Shown here: piece by piece, positions 7,287 to 14,910 of the stretch
How positions within the stretch are numbered: the first letter of the stretch is position 1
How the letters are laid out: each line of letters opens with the position of its first letter
Assembly (NCBI GenBank): GCA_029975165.1
Contig: JARKPR010000051.1
Span: 1-35,838, forward strand
Direction of reading: 5' to 3'
Length of the DNA: 35,838 nt
Source: Selenomonadales bacterium
GTDB taxonomy: Bacteria > Bacillota > Negativicutes > Sporomusales > UBA7701
Notes under the pieces: model-generated
The model's database searches: none
What the model saw: the letters and a program-made list of their open reading frames with translations, nothing else
Told to the model about the DNA's origin: nothing
Program-made: the position numbers and the translations under genes

Positions 7287-8060
7287 TTGGCCGGTGACAA
7301 GGAACTGATCAATTCCATCGACCGGGCGTTGGACGTGCTGCTGCTCCTCCAGCAGGAGGGCAGGGAGATGGGGGTGACGCAGATCAGCGCCGCCCTCGGC
7401 ATCTACAAGAGCACCGCCCACCGGACGCTGGCCACGCTGGAGAGCAAGGGCTTCGTGCAGCAGAACGCGGATAACGGCAAGTACTGGCTGGGCCTCCGCC
7501 TGTATTCGCTGGGGATGCTGATCCGCGAGCGGCTGCCGCTGCGGAATATCGCCTACCCGTACGCGAAGGAGCTGTCGGAGATGTTCGACGAGGTCGTGCA
7601 TATCTCCGTTCTGGACAAGAATTCGCCTACTTATCCCAAGCATATCATCATCGACAAGATCCAGGGCCGGCAACAGGTGTTGAGCCTTACGCCGCCAGTG
7701 GGGTCGAGCGCCGCCTGCCACAGCGCGGCGGTGGGCAAATGCCTGCTGGCGTTCGGCTCCCGCCAGTATTTGGCGCGGTACATCGGCAACCCGCTGCCGG
7801 CCTTCACGGATAAGACGATCTGCGACTGGGACGCGCTGCTGGCCGAGCTGGACAGCATCCGGCGGCGGGGCTACGCGGTGGACGACGAGGAGCTGGAGCT
7901 GGGCCTGACGTGCGTGGCCGGCCCGATCCTCGACCGCCATGCCGGCATTATCGCCGCTCTCAGCTTGTCGGGGCCGACGACGCGGGTGCGGGCCAGGTTC
8001 GGGGAGATCGTGGCCGAGGTTATGAGGACGGCGCGGGCGATTTCGGCCAGCCTCGGGTGA
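7287..8060 (+). CDS. IclR-family transcriptional regulator
   Basis: A 257-residue regulator with an N-terminal winged helix (about residues 5-65; DRALDVLLLLQQEG, then MGVTQISAALGIYKSTAHRT as the recognition region) and a C-terminal IclR ligand-binding domain (about 80-250; ending in AGPILDRHAGIIAALSLSGP and EVMRTARAIS). Length is standard. The TTG at 7287 is preferred because AGGAGGGG lies 5 nt before it; an ATG at 7239 has no ribosome site. It lies 169 nt upstream of glcD-like and glcF-like genes on the same strand, so it probably controls the 2-hydroxyacid block in response to a small carboxylate. The ligand is unknown. Insertion of element B lies just upstream of its promoter region. Confidence 0.9.
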   Translation: MAGDKELINSIDRALDVLLLLQQEGREMGVTQISAALGIYKSTAHRTLATLESKGFVQQNADNGKYWLGLRLYSLGMLIRERLPLRNIAYPYAKELSEMFDEVVHISVLDKNSPTYPKHIIIDKIQGRQQVLSLTPPVGSSAACHSAAVGKCLLAFGSRQYLARYIGNPLPAFTDKTICDWDALLAELDSIRRRGYAVDDEELELGLTCVAGPILDRHAGIIAALSLSGPTTRVRARFGEIVAEVMRTARAISASLG

Positions 8061-8084
8061 CTGCTTTATCAGATCGATATTTTT

Positions 8085-8110
8085 CCGGTCTTTCGCGGGG
8101 CCGGTTTTTT
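8085..8110 (+). terminator. Probable terminator after the IclR gene
   Basis: CCGGTC and GGCCGG flank a short loop and are followed by TTTTTT (8105-8110). The stem is short and has a mismatch, so it may be only partly efficient. Confidence 0.55.
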
Positions 8111-8229
8111 GTTGGCCGGGCAGAAGGAATATTACACTTTCCAGCGAATTTGGGAAAGAAATATGTTCGCCAGGGGTGGACGGCTTTGGTCCGTCGTTCC
8201 AACTGGCGGAACAATATGGGGGTCTGAGC

Positions 8230-9609
8230 TTGGAAGAGGCGGTAGTGGCGGCGATCAAGGGCATCGTCGGGGCGGAAAATGTGCTGGAGGCATACGAGGA
8301 CAGGTATTGTTACACTTACGACGCTTCGGCGGTGACGGCGGGCCGGGAAGGGACGCCGGCGCTGGTGGTCTATCCGGGCAGCGCGGCCGAGGTTTCCGCC
8401 CTGCTTGTGCTCGCCAACGCGCATAAGATACCGGTAATCCCCCGCGGGGCGGGGTCGAACGTGAGCGGCGGCAGCATCCCCCGCGCCGGGGCGATGGTGA
8501 TGGTGCTCACAAGGATGAACAGAATTGTGATTATCGACCGCCGCAATATGATCGCCGAGGCGGAGGCGGGGGTGATTACGGCCGATTTCCAGGCCGAGGT
8601 GGAGAAGCTCGGCCTGTTTTACCCGCCCGACCCGGCGAGCAAGGCGTTTTCGACGCTGGGCGGCAATGTGGCCGAGTGCGCCGGCGGCCCCCGCGGGGCG
8701 AAGTACGGCGTGACGCGCGACTATGTGCTCGGCCTGGAGGCGGTGCTGCCGACGGGCGAGATCGTGAAGACGGGGGCGCGGACGATGAAGTGCGTGGCCG
8801 GCTACGACCTGACGCGGCTGATCACCGGCTCGGAGGGGACGCTGGCGGTGGTGACGAAGGTGATCGTCAAGCTGCTGCCGCTGCCGGAGGCGAAGAAGAC
8901 GCTGCTGGCGGTGTTCGCCGATATGGACAGGGCGGCGGAGACGGTGTCGCAGGTGTTCATGGCCGGGGTGGTCCCGACGACGCTGGAGCTGCTGGACAAT
9001 ATCTATATCCGCAATATCGAGGAGTATGTGCATATCGGCCTGCCGGTGGACGCCGAGGCGGTGCTGCTGATCGAGGTGGACGGCGACCCGGCGGTGCTGG
9101 ACAAGCAGGCGGGGATCATCGCCCGCATCTGCCGCGAGCAGGGGGCGACCGAGGTGAAGGTGGCCAGGGACGCCAAGGAGGCCGACGAGCTGTGGGTGGC
9201 CCGGCGGGCGGCGTTCGCCGCTATGTCGCGGGTGCGGCCGACGGTCATCGGCGAGGACTGTACGGTGCCCCGCGACCGGATCCCGGAGATGGTGAGGGCG
9301 ATCCGCGCTATCGCGGCGAAATACGATATTATTATCGCCGTGCTCGGCCATGCCGGCGACGGCAATCTGCACGCGACCATCCTGACCGACGAGCGGGACA
9401 GGGAGGAGATGGCGCGGGTGGAGCAGGCGGCGGCGGAGATTTTCACGGCCACGCTGGCGATGGACGGCACGCTGACCGGCGAGCACGGCATCGGCCTGGT
9501 GAAGAAGAAGTACCTGCCGCTGGAGATGGGCGAGGGCGGCATGATGGCGATGCGGGCCATCAAGCGGGCGCTGGACCCGAACAATATCCTCAACCCCGAT
9601 CTTATATAG
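8230..9609 (+). CDS. glcD: FAD-linked 2-hydroxyacid oxidase, GlcD/D-lactate dehydrogenase type
   Basis: About 459 residues of the FAD-binding PCMH plus FAD-oxidase C-terminal architecture. It would oxidise a 2-hydroxyacid (glycolate, D-lactate or similar) to the 2-oxoacid. Flavin-binding segments VIPRGAGSNVSGGSIPRAG (about 70-88) and TLGGNVAECAGGPRG (about 140-155) are clear, as are C-terminal GHAGDGNLH (about 375-383) and TGEHGIG (about 416-422). The TTG at 8230 is chosen because GGGGG lies 7 nt upstream and homologues begin around this point; a GTG at 8176 is possible but poorly placed. It lies 12 nt before the Fe-S partner, forming the usual two-subunit oxidase. Substrate cannot be fixed from sequence; see the downstream transporter and oxidoreductase genes. 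Confidence 0.88.
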   Translation: MEEAVVAAIKGIVGAENVLEAYEDRYCYTYDASAVTAGREGTPALVVYPGSAAEVSALLVLANAHKIPVIPRGAGSNVSGGSIPRAGAMVMVLTRMNRIVIIDRRNMIAEAEAGVITADFQAEVEKLGLFYPPDPASKAFSTLGGNVAECAGGPRGAKYGVTRDYVLGLEAVLPTGEIVKTGARTMKCVAGYDLTRLITGSEGTLAVVTKVIVKLLPLPEAKKTLLAVFADMDRAAETVSQVFMAGVVPTTLELLDNIYIRNIEEYVHIGLPVDAEAVLLIEVDGDPAVLDKQAGIIARICREQGATEVKVARDAKEADELWVARRAAFAAMSRVRPTVIGEDCTVPRDRIPEMVRAIRAIAAKYDIIIAVLGHAGDGNLHATILTDERDREEMARVEQAAAEIFTATLAMDGTLTGEHGIGLVKKKYLPLEMGEGGMMAMRAIKRALDPNNILNPDLI

Positions 9610-9621
9610 GGGGTGGGGAGT

Positions 9622-10890
9622 ATGCAGTGGAGCGAGCTGGAACGGGAAGTAATCAGGTGTATAAGGTGCGGCGCCTGCCAGTCGGTGTGCCCGGTTTTCC
9701 GGGAAATGAGAGCCGAGTCGACGGTGGCCCGCGGCAAGATAAGCCTCATCAGGGCGGTCATCCGCGGCGAGGTGGACGCGGCCGGGCCGGCGTTCGCGGA
9801 GCGGATGTCGTGGTGCCTGATGTGCAGGGCGTGCCAGGAGAGCTGCCCGAGCGGGGTTAACCTGGGCGAGCTGATGCTGGCGGCGCGCCGCAAGCTGGCC
9901 GAGGACAACGGCCTGCCGCTGTTGAAGAGGCTGATTTTCCGCCTGGGCCTCAGGAACAGGCGCCTGTTCGAGCTGGGGATGGGCCTGGGGGCAATCTTCC
10001 AGGGGCTGCTGCTGCGGCCGGCGCCGGGCGGCGGCGGGATGCTGCCGCGGCTGCCGATGGGCCTCGACAGGCGGCGGCTGGTGTCGCCGGTGGTGGCGAG
10101 ACCTTTCCGGGCCAGGGTGCCGGCGCGGGTGGACGCGGCGGGGGCGCGCGGCACGGTGGCCTTGTTCACCGGCTGCATGATCAATTACGTTTACCCGCGC
10201 ATCGGCGAGGCGGTCGTCGCGGTGCTGACGCGCAACGGTTTCAACGTGGTCATCCCCGCCGGCCAGCATTGCTGCGGCACGCCGGTGTACGTGAACGGCG
10301 ACGTGCCGACGGCGGTGGAGCTGGCGCGGGCGACGGTGGACGCGTTCGCGGACCTGGACGCGGACGCGGTGATAACGGCCTGCGGGTCGTGCGGGGCGGC
10401 GCTCAGGAAGGAGTACGGCCCGCTGTTGGCGAACGAGCCGGGCTACGCGGAAAAAGTAGCCCGGCTGGCGGCCAAGACGAGGGATTTTGCCGAGTTTTTG
10501 GCCGCGGCCGGGCTGACGTCCGCAATGAAGGGGCTGGCGGCGACGGTTACTTACCACGATTCCTGCCACCTGGCCCGCTCGCAGGGGGTGCGGGGGCAGC
10601 CGCGCGAGCTTATTGCCGCCGTGCCGGGACTGACGTTCACGGAGCTCAAGGCGCCGGCCCGCTGCTGCGGGGCGGCCGGCAGCTTCAGCCTCAGCCATTA
10701 CGGGCTGTCGCGCAAGATCAACGACCACAAGGTGGACGACATCGCCGCCGGCGGGGCGGACATCGTGGCGACCGGCTGCCCGATGTGCCTGATGCATATC
10801 CGGGACGGCATGAACCAGCGGGGCGTGGGCGGCGAGGTGCTGCACACGGCCGAGCTGCTGGCGCGGGCGTACGGGGAAGAGGGGATATAG
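9622..10890 (+). CDS. glcF: (Fe-S)-binding subunit of 2-hydroxyacid oxidase, GlcF type
   Basis: A 422-residue electron-transfer subunit. Two 4Fe-4S motifs at the N-terminus, CIRCGACQSVCP (about 13-24) and CLMCRACQESCP (about 65-76), are followed by two cysteine-rich CCG domains: HCCGTPV plus CGSCG in the first and DSCH plus RCCGAAGSFSL in the second. This layout matches GlcF and related HdrD-like proteins, which pass electrons from the flavin subunit to a quinone or another carrier. No membrane segment is seen, so attachment to the membrane would need a partner. The ATG at 9622 follows a G-rich ribosome site. Translated after glcD with a 12-nt gap. Confidence 0.88.
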   Translation: MQWSELEREVIRCIRCGACQSVCPVFREMRAESTVARGKISLIRAVIRGEVDAAGPAFAERMSWCLMCRACQESCPSGVNLGELMLAARRKLAEDNGLPLLKRLIFRLGLRNRRLFELGMGLGAIFQGLLLRPAPGGGGMLPRLPMGLDRRRLVSPVVARPFRARVPARVDAAGARGTVALFTGCMINYVYPRIGEAVVAVLTRNGFNVVIPAGQHCCGTPVYVNGDVPTAVELARATVDAFADLDADAVITACGSCGAALRKEYGPLLANEPGYAEKVARLAAKTRDFAEFLAAAGLTSAMKGLAATVTYHDSCHLARSQGVRGQPRELIAAVPGLTFTELKAPARCCGAAGSFSLSHYGLSRKINDHKVDDIAAGGADIVATGCPMCLMHIRDGMNQRGVGGEVLHTAELLARAYGEEGI

Positions 10891-10955
10891 GAGCGCGGGG
10901 GAGGTGAGGGAAGGGGTCTGCCGGTTATAGAGAGATATGGAAAATAAGGGGAGGT

Positions 10956-12371
10956 ATGCAGGTGAACATCGCTCTCGGTATTGTCATCGTTTATATCGTA
11001 GTTCTTTACGCGGTGTCCTGGTATTCCACCAAGCTGAGCAAAGGCGGCTACCTCGGCTATCTGCTGGCTGGCCGCGGCTTCGGCCCGGTGATCGTGGCGA
11101 CGATGATCGCCGGCTTGGCTGTCGGCGGCGCGTCGACGATCGGCGTGTCCGAGGGGGCGTATACGCAGGGCCTGGCCGCTGGCTGGTACAACGCCGCCTG
11201 GGCGGCGGGGGCTGTCGCCGCCGGTTTCCTGGTGGCGGAAAAGTTCCGCCAGTTCGAGACGACGTCGGTGCCGGAAATCCTCGAACGCCATTTCGACACT
11301 TCCGGCCGGGTCATCGGCGTGTTCGGCCAGATAATCATCCAGATGGTCATTACCTCGCTGCAGTACGTGGCTGGCGGGGCCATCCTGTCCGCGCTCATGC
11401 CCGAGTTCTTCACGTTCAATAGCGGCATGGCCGTCAGCGCGCTCGTGTTCATCGGCATCACGCTCGTGGGCGGCTACTGGGCCGCCGGCCTGAGCAACAT
11501 CATCAACGTCATCGTGATATATGTAGGAGTCGTCGCCGGCGCGGTGCTGGTGGTGAACAACGCCGGCGGATTCGGCCACGTAATGGCGTCGCTGCCGGCG
11601 AACCACCCTGGCCTCGATCTGTTCGCCGGCCTGCCGCTGGCGATCATCGTCGCCTGGTTCGTGGTCATGATGACCCAGACCCAGTCCATCCAGGCGGTGG
11701 CGCAGATCGCCTTCGCCGCCAAGGACGGCAAAACGGCCAAGCGGGGCTTCATCCTCGGCGGCCTGATCATTTTCCCGGCCGGCTTCATCTGTGCCCTGTT
11801 CGGCATCGTGGCCGCAGCCAAGTTCCCCGGCATCACCCCGGCGCTCGCCCTGCCCAAGACGCTGCTGGAGCTCAACCCGTGGGCCGCCGGCCTGGCGCTT
11901 TCCGGCCTGTGGGCGGCCGACGTGTCGACGGCGGTCGGCCTGCTGCTGGGCAGTTCGACGCTGGTGGTCAACGACATTTACAAGCGGTTCGTCAATCCCG
12001 ACCTGCCGGAGAAGCGGCAGATGCTGATCTCCCGCCTGACCGTGCTCGGCATCAGCGCCCTGACCTACTGGATGGCCACGTACGCGGTGGGGATCATCAA
12101 GACGCTGCTCATCGGCCTGACGCTGACGACGTCGTATACCGTCGTCATCCTCGGCCTGCTGTTCGCGCCCGGCCTGTGCAAGAAGGGCTCGGCGTTCTGG
12201 ACGCTGCTGACCGGGATCGTGTTCCTGGCGCTGTGGCAGTTCGTGCCGGCGGTCCGCATCGTGTCCCATCCCATCTACCTCGCCTGGCCGGTGGCCATCG
12301 TGACCTTCCTGCTGGTGTACTTCCTCGACCCGCGGCCGGCGAACGTCGGCGGCCGGACGACCGCCGGCTGA
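10956..12371 (+). CDS. Sodium:solute symporter family (SSS/SLC5) transporter
   Basis: A 471-residue, very hydrophobic protein with about 13 predicted membrane segments. It has SSS-family features: the N-terminal AGRGFGP and GLAVGGASTIGVSEGAYTQG region after the first segments, and GGYWAAGLSNIINVIVIY in the middle. It would drive uptake of an organic solute with Na+. It follows the glcDF-like pair by 65 nt and precedes the Buk/Ptb/oxidoreductase genes, so a 2-hydroxy- or 2-oxoacid is a reasonable substrate guess. GGGGAGG lies directly before the ATG at 10956, but is 7 nt from a GTG at 10962, which may be the real start. Substrate is not readable from the sequence. Confidence 0.85.
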   Translation: MQVNIALGIVIVYIVVLYAVSWYSTKLSKGGYLGYLLAGRGFGPVIVATMIAGLAVGGASTIGVSEGAYTQGLAAGWYNAAWAAGAVAAGFLVAEKFRQFETTSVPEILERHFDTSGRVIGVFGQIIIQMVITSLQYVAGGAILSALMPEFFTFNSGMAVSALVFIGITLVGGYWAAGLSNIINVIVIYVGVVAGAVLVVNNAGGFGHVMASLPANHPGLDLFAGLPLAIIVAWFVVMMTQTQSIQAVAQIAFAAKDGKTAKRGFILGGLIIFPAGFICALFGIVAAAKFPGITPALALPKTLLELNPWAAGLALSGLWAADVSTAVGLLLGSSTLVVNDIYKRFVNPDLPEKRQMLISRLTVLGISALTYWMATYAVGIIKTLLIGLTLTTSYTVVILGLLFAPGLCKKGSAFWTLLTGIVFLALWQFVPAVRIVSHPIYLAWPVAIVTFLLVYFLDPRPANVGGRTTAG

Positions 12372-12396
12372 GATCGCCGCGCCGGACGGATATTTG

Positions 12397-12425
12397 TTGC
12401 AGACGAGGAAGATATGGGGTAGAAT
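12397..12425 (+). promoter_or_regulatory. Candidate sigma-A promoter for the buk-ptb-oxidoreductase genes
   Basis: TTGCAG (12397-12402), a 17-bp spacer and TAGAAT (12420-12425). Transcription would begin just before the hairpin at 12437. Further on, ATGTTC-N9-GAACAT (12492-12512) is an operator-like inverted repeat ahead of the ribosome site. Confidence 0.5.
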
Positions 12426-12436
12426 CATAGTAGAAA

Positions 12437-12473
12437 AAGTAGATAAGCGGGGCGGCGCTCCGCTTATCTACTT
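12437..12473. terminator. Perfect 14-bp hairpin between the symporter and butyrate kinase genes
   Basis: AAGTAGATAAGCGG pairs without mismatch with CCGCTTATCTACTT around a 9-nt GC-rich loop. On the + strand it is followed by CACGTGTTTT rather than a clean U-tract. On the minus strand five Ts follow the stem. It could end symporter transcripts, act as a 5'-end stabiliser or attenuator of buk mRNA, or do both. Confidence 0.6.
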
Positions 12474-12528
12474 CACGTGTTTTGGGGAACGATGTTCCGC
12501 TTGGTAGAACATATTGGGGAGGTTTGTT

Positions 12529-13593
12529 GTGGAAAGGATTCTCGTCATCAATCCGGGAGCCACGTCGACCAAGCTGGCCGTGTTCGACGGCGAACAGCCG
12601 CGGTTCAAGAAGACGGTGGAGCATCACGGCGACGAACTGAAGGGATTTGCCCGCATTTTCGACCAGGAGGGCTACCGTTTCGAGCTTATCCTCAAGACGC
12701 TGGCGGAGGCCGGCGTCGAGTTGGCGAGCCTGGATGCGGTGGTCGCCCGCGGCGGCCTGATGAAGCCGCTTGTCAGCGGTACATACGAGGTGAACGAGCA
12801 GATGGTCGACGACCTGGAGCACCGCCCCCAGGGCGAGCACGCCTCTAATCTCGGCGCGGCCCTGGCGCTCGACCTGGCGAGGAAGCTATCCATTCCCGCT
12901 TATATCGTCGATCCGGTGTCGATCGACGAACTGGAGGACGTGGCTCGCGTCTCCGGGATGCCGGAGCTGCCGCGCGTCAGCCTGGTGCACGCCCTCAACC
13001 ACAAGGCGGTGGCCCGCAAGGTGGCCGCGGAGAAGAGGCGCCGTTACGAGGAGCTCAATCTGGTGGTGGCCCATCTCGGCACAGGCATTTCCGTCGCCGC
13101 CCACTGCAAGGGGCGGATGATCGATGTGAGCAACGGCAAGGACGAGGGGGCGTTTTCCCCCGACCGCTGCGCCGGGCTGCCGGCGACGCTGCTGATGAAG
13201 CTATGCTATTCCGGCAGGTATACCGCCCAGGAACTGGCGGCGAAGATGATGGGTTCGGGCGGCATGTTCGCCTACATCGGCACGCGGGACGTCCGCGAGG
13301 CCGAGAGGATGGCCGCCGAGGGGAATGCCCAGGCCGACCTGGTGCTGGAGGCGATGGCTTACCAGGTGGCGAAGGAGGTCGCAGCGATGGCGGCCGTGCT
13401 GGCGGGGGACGTGGATTATGTCGTGCTGACCGGCGGGATCGCGTATTCGCAGCGGATCGTGGCGGCCGTAAGCCGCAGGGTGGCGTTCGTCGCCCCGGTG
13501 GTCGTGTCGCCCGGCGAGGAGGAGATGGAGGCGCTGGCGGCGGGGGCGCTACGGGTGCTCAGGGGGGAAGAGAAGGCGAAGATTTATCAGTAA
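12529..13593 (+). CDS. buk: Butyrate kinase (branched-chain/short-chain acid kinase)
   Basis: A 354-residue ASKHA-fold acyl kinase of the normal Buk length. It makes ATP from an acyl phosphate (butyryl, isobutyryl or similar) and ADP. Seen are the N-terminal phosphate loop LVINPGATSTKLAVF, VVARGGLMKP, HALNHKAVAR, the AHLGTGISVAAH segment, and GGIAYSQRIV plus PGEEEMEALAAGALRVL at the C-terminus. The GTG at 12529 has GGGGAGG 6 nt upstream and is followed directly by the conserved ERILVINPG. It is followed by ptb, the enzyme that supplies acyl phosphate, and then by a 2-oxoacid oxidoreductase, which supplies acyl-CoA. Chain-length preference cannot be read; branched-chain acids are likely from context. 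Confidence 0.93.
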   Translation: MERILVINPGATSTKLAVFDGEQPRFKKTVEHHGDELKGFARIFDQEGYRFELILKTLAEAGVELASLDAVVARGGLMKPLVSGTYEVNEQMVDDLEHRPQGEHASNLGAALALDLARKLSIPAYIVDPVSIDELEDVARVSGMPELPRVSLVHALNHKAVARKVAAEKRRRYEELNLVVAHLGTGISVAAHCKGRMIDVSNGKDEGAFSPDRCAGLPATLLMKLCYSGRYTAQELAAKMMGSGGMFAYIGTRDVREAERMAAEGNAQADLVLEAMAYQVAKEVAAMAAVLAGDVDYVVLTGGIAYSQRIVAAVSRRVAFVAPVVVSPGEEEMEALAAGALRVLRGEEKAKIYQ

Positions 13594-13614
13594 TAATATT
13601 CGCCGATACAAGGC

Positions 13615-13733
13615 GGCTGTTTAGGAAGTCCATCTGCGGCGTTACCTTTCCGGGCGCTTGCTAGCGTACGTTCCGAGTACGCGTCGCGGCGCGTCCTCAA
13701 GGTGCCTTGCATCTGGAGCTTCCTAAATCAGCC
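13615..13733. repeat. Terminal-inverted-repeat element, copy C (119 bp)
   Basis: The ends GGCTGTTTAGGAAG (13615-13628) and CTTCCTAAATCAGCC (13719-13733) are inverted copies with one inserted base. Inside are TCCATCTGCGGCGTTACC at one side, GCATCTGG at the other, and the palindrome GCGTAC-N7-GTACGC (13664-13682) in between. The CATCTGCGGCGTT motif and the GCGTAC/GTACGC core tie it to copies A and B, though it is less than half their length. It lies in the 177-bp gap between buk and ptb, which belong to the same pathway. Confidence 0.7.
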
Positions 13734-13770
13734 GGCACTATTCGGGGAGACGGCTAGGGAGGAACGCTCA

Positions 13771-14682
13771 GTGTTACGGAATTTCAAAGAGGTTCTCGCC
13801 TGGGCCCGGCGGCCGGGGCAGATGGCCATCAGCGTGGCGGTCGCCCAGGACAAGGATGTGCTGCAGGCGGTCAAGCTGGCCCAGGACAACGGCCTGGCCC
13901 GGCCGCTGCTCGTGGGGGACGCCGCCGCCATCAGGCCGTTGCTGGCCGAGGTCGGTCTGCCGGCCGATACGGCGGTGGTGGACGAGAAGGATATGAAGCA
14001 GGCGGCGCTTACGGCGGTGGCGCTGGTGAGTGGGGGCGAGGCTCAGGTGGTGATGAAGGGCCTCGTCAACACGAGCGATTTCCTGCGCGCGGTGCTGGAC
14101 CCGGAGGTGGGCCTGCGCACGGGGCGGCTTTTGAGCCACCTGGCGGCGTACGAGGTGCCGGGGGAGCCGAAGCTGGTTTTCCATAGCGACGGCGGGATGA
14201 ATATCGCCCCGACCCTGGCGGAAAAGCGGGATATCCTCGTCAACGCCATGGTGGCGCTGCGCGCCTTCGGGATCGAGCATCCGAACGTGGCGGTGCTGAC
14301 GGCCAACGAGCAGGTCAGCCCGCGGATGCCGGCGACGGTGGACGCGCAGGCGCTGGCGGAAATGGCGGCGGCCGGCGAGCTGCCGCCGGGGACGGTGGAG
14401 GGGCCGATCGCCTTCGACGTGGCGGTCAACCCGGCGGCGGCCCGCCACAAAGGTTTGACGAGCCAGGTTTCCGGGCAGGTGGATCTTTTCCTGATGCCGA
14501 ATATTGAGACAGGTAACGCCCTGGGCAAGGCGATGATTCACTACGCCAAGGCGCAGATGGCCGGCATCGTGCTCGGGGCGAGGAACCCGATCGTGTTGAC
14601 TTCCCGCGCGGAGACGCCGGAAGGCAAACTGTATTCGATTGCCCTGGCCTGCCTGGTGGCGGGCGGGACGGAAAGGCGGTGA
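13771..14682 (+). CDS. ptb: Phosphate butyryltransferase
   Basis: A 303-residue phosphate acyltransferase of Ptb length. It exchanges CoA for phosphate on butyryl- or branched acyl-CoA, giving the acyl phosphate used by Buk. Typical segments are VMKGLVNTSDFLRAVLD, LRTGRLLSHLAAYEVPG, the NIAPTLAEKRDILVNA helix, AARHKGLTSQVSGQVD and MPNIETGNALGKAMIHYA. The GTG at 13771 is preferred because AGGGAGGA lies 7 nt upstream; the longer frame upstream runs into repeat C. It is followed 4 nt later by the ferredoxin subunit of the oxidoreductase, so it is part of that transcription unit. A second, clearly diverged paralogue is at 29417. Confidence 0.92.
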   Translation: MLRNFKEVLAWARRPGQMAISVAVAQDKDVLQAVKLAQDNGLARPLLVGDAAAIRPLLAEVGLPADTAVVDEKDMKQAALTAVALVSGGEAQVVMKGLVNTSDFLRAVLDPEVGLRTGRLLSHLAAYEVPGEPKLVFHSDGGMNIAPTLAEKRDILVNAMVALRAFGIEHPNVAVLTANEQVSPRMPATVDAQALAEMAAAGELPPGTVEGPIAFDVAVNPAAARHKGLTSQVSGQVDLFLMPNIETGNALGKAMIHYAKAQMAGIVLGARNPIVLTSRAETPEGKLYSIALACLVAGGTERR

Positions 14683-14686
14683 GCGA

Positions 14687-14890
14687 ATGGCGAAGGTGGT
14701 TGTTCTCGGGGAGTACTGCAAGAGCTGCGGCCTGTGCGTGGCGGCCTGTCCCCGGAAGGTGCTGGCTATAGGCGACAAGGCCAATTCCAAGGGCTATTAC
14801 GTGGCGGTGCCGGCCGACCCCGACAAGTGTATCGGCTGCGGGCTGTGCGGAACGGTCTGCCCCGATCTGGCCCTGGAGATTTATAAGTAG
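14687..14890 (+). CDS. 2-oxoacid:ferredoxin oxidoreductase, delta (4Fe-4S) subunit, cluster 1
   Basis: A 67-residue bacterial ferredoxin-type protein with two 4Fe-4S motifs: CKSCGLCVAACP (about 11-22) and CIGCGLCGTVCP (about 48-59). It accepts electrons from the catalytic subunits encoded next and passes them to free ferredoxin. It starts at ATG 14687, 4 nt after ptb, and lies 20 nt before the alpha gene, giving a delta-alpha-beta-gamma order. All eight cysteines are present. The second site has the full spacing, so both clusters should assemble. Confidence 0.9.
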   Translation: MAKVVVLGEYCKSCGLCVAACPRKVLAIGDKANSKGYYVAVPADPDKCIGCGLCGTVCPDLALEIYK

Positions 14891-14910
14891 CGGCGGGAGG
14901 AGTGAAGCGC

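Noticed and set aside
8020-10845. Very long minus-strand ORF (941 codons) opposite glcD and glcF
   Set aside because: Arg/His/Pro-rich shadow of GC-rich coding DNA; the + strand genes have complete family motifs and proper starts.
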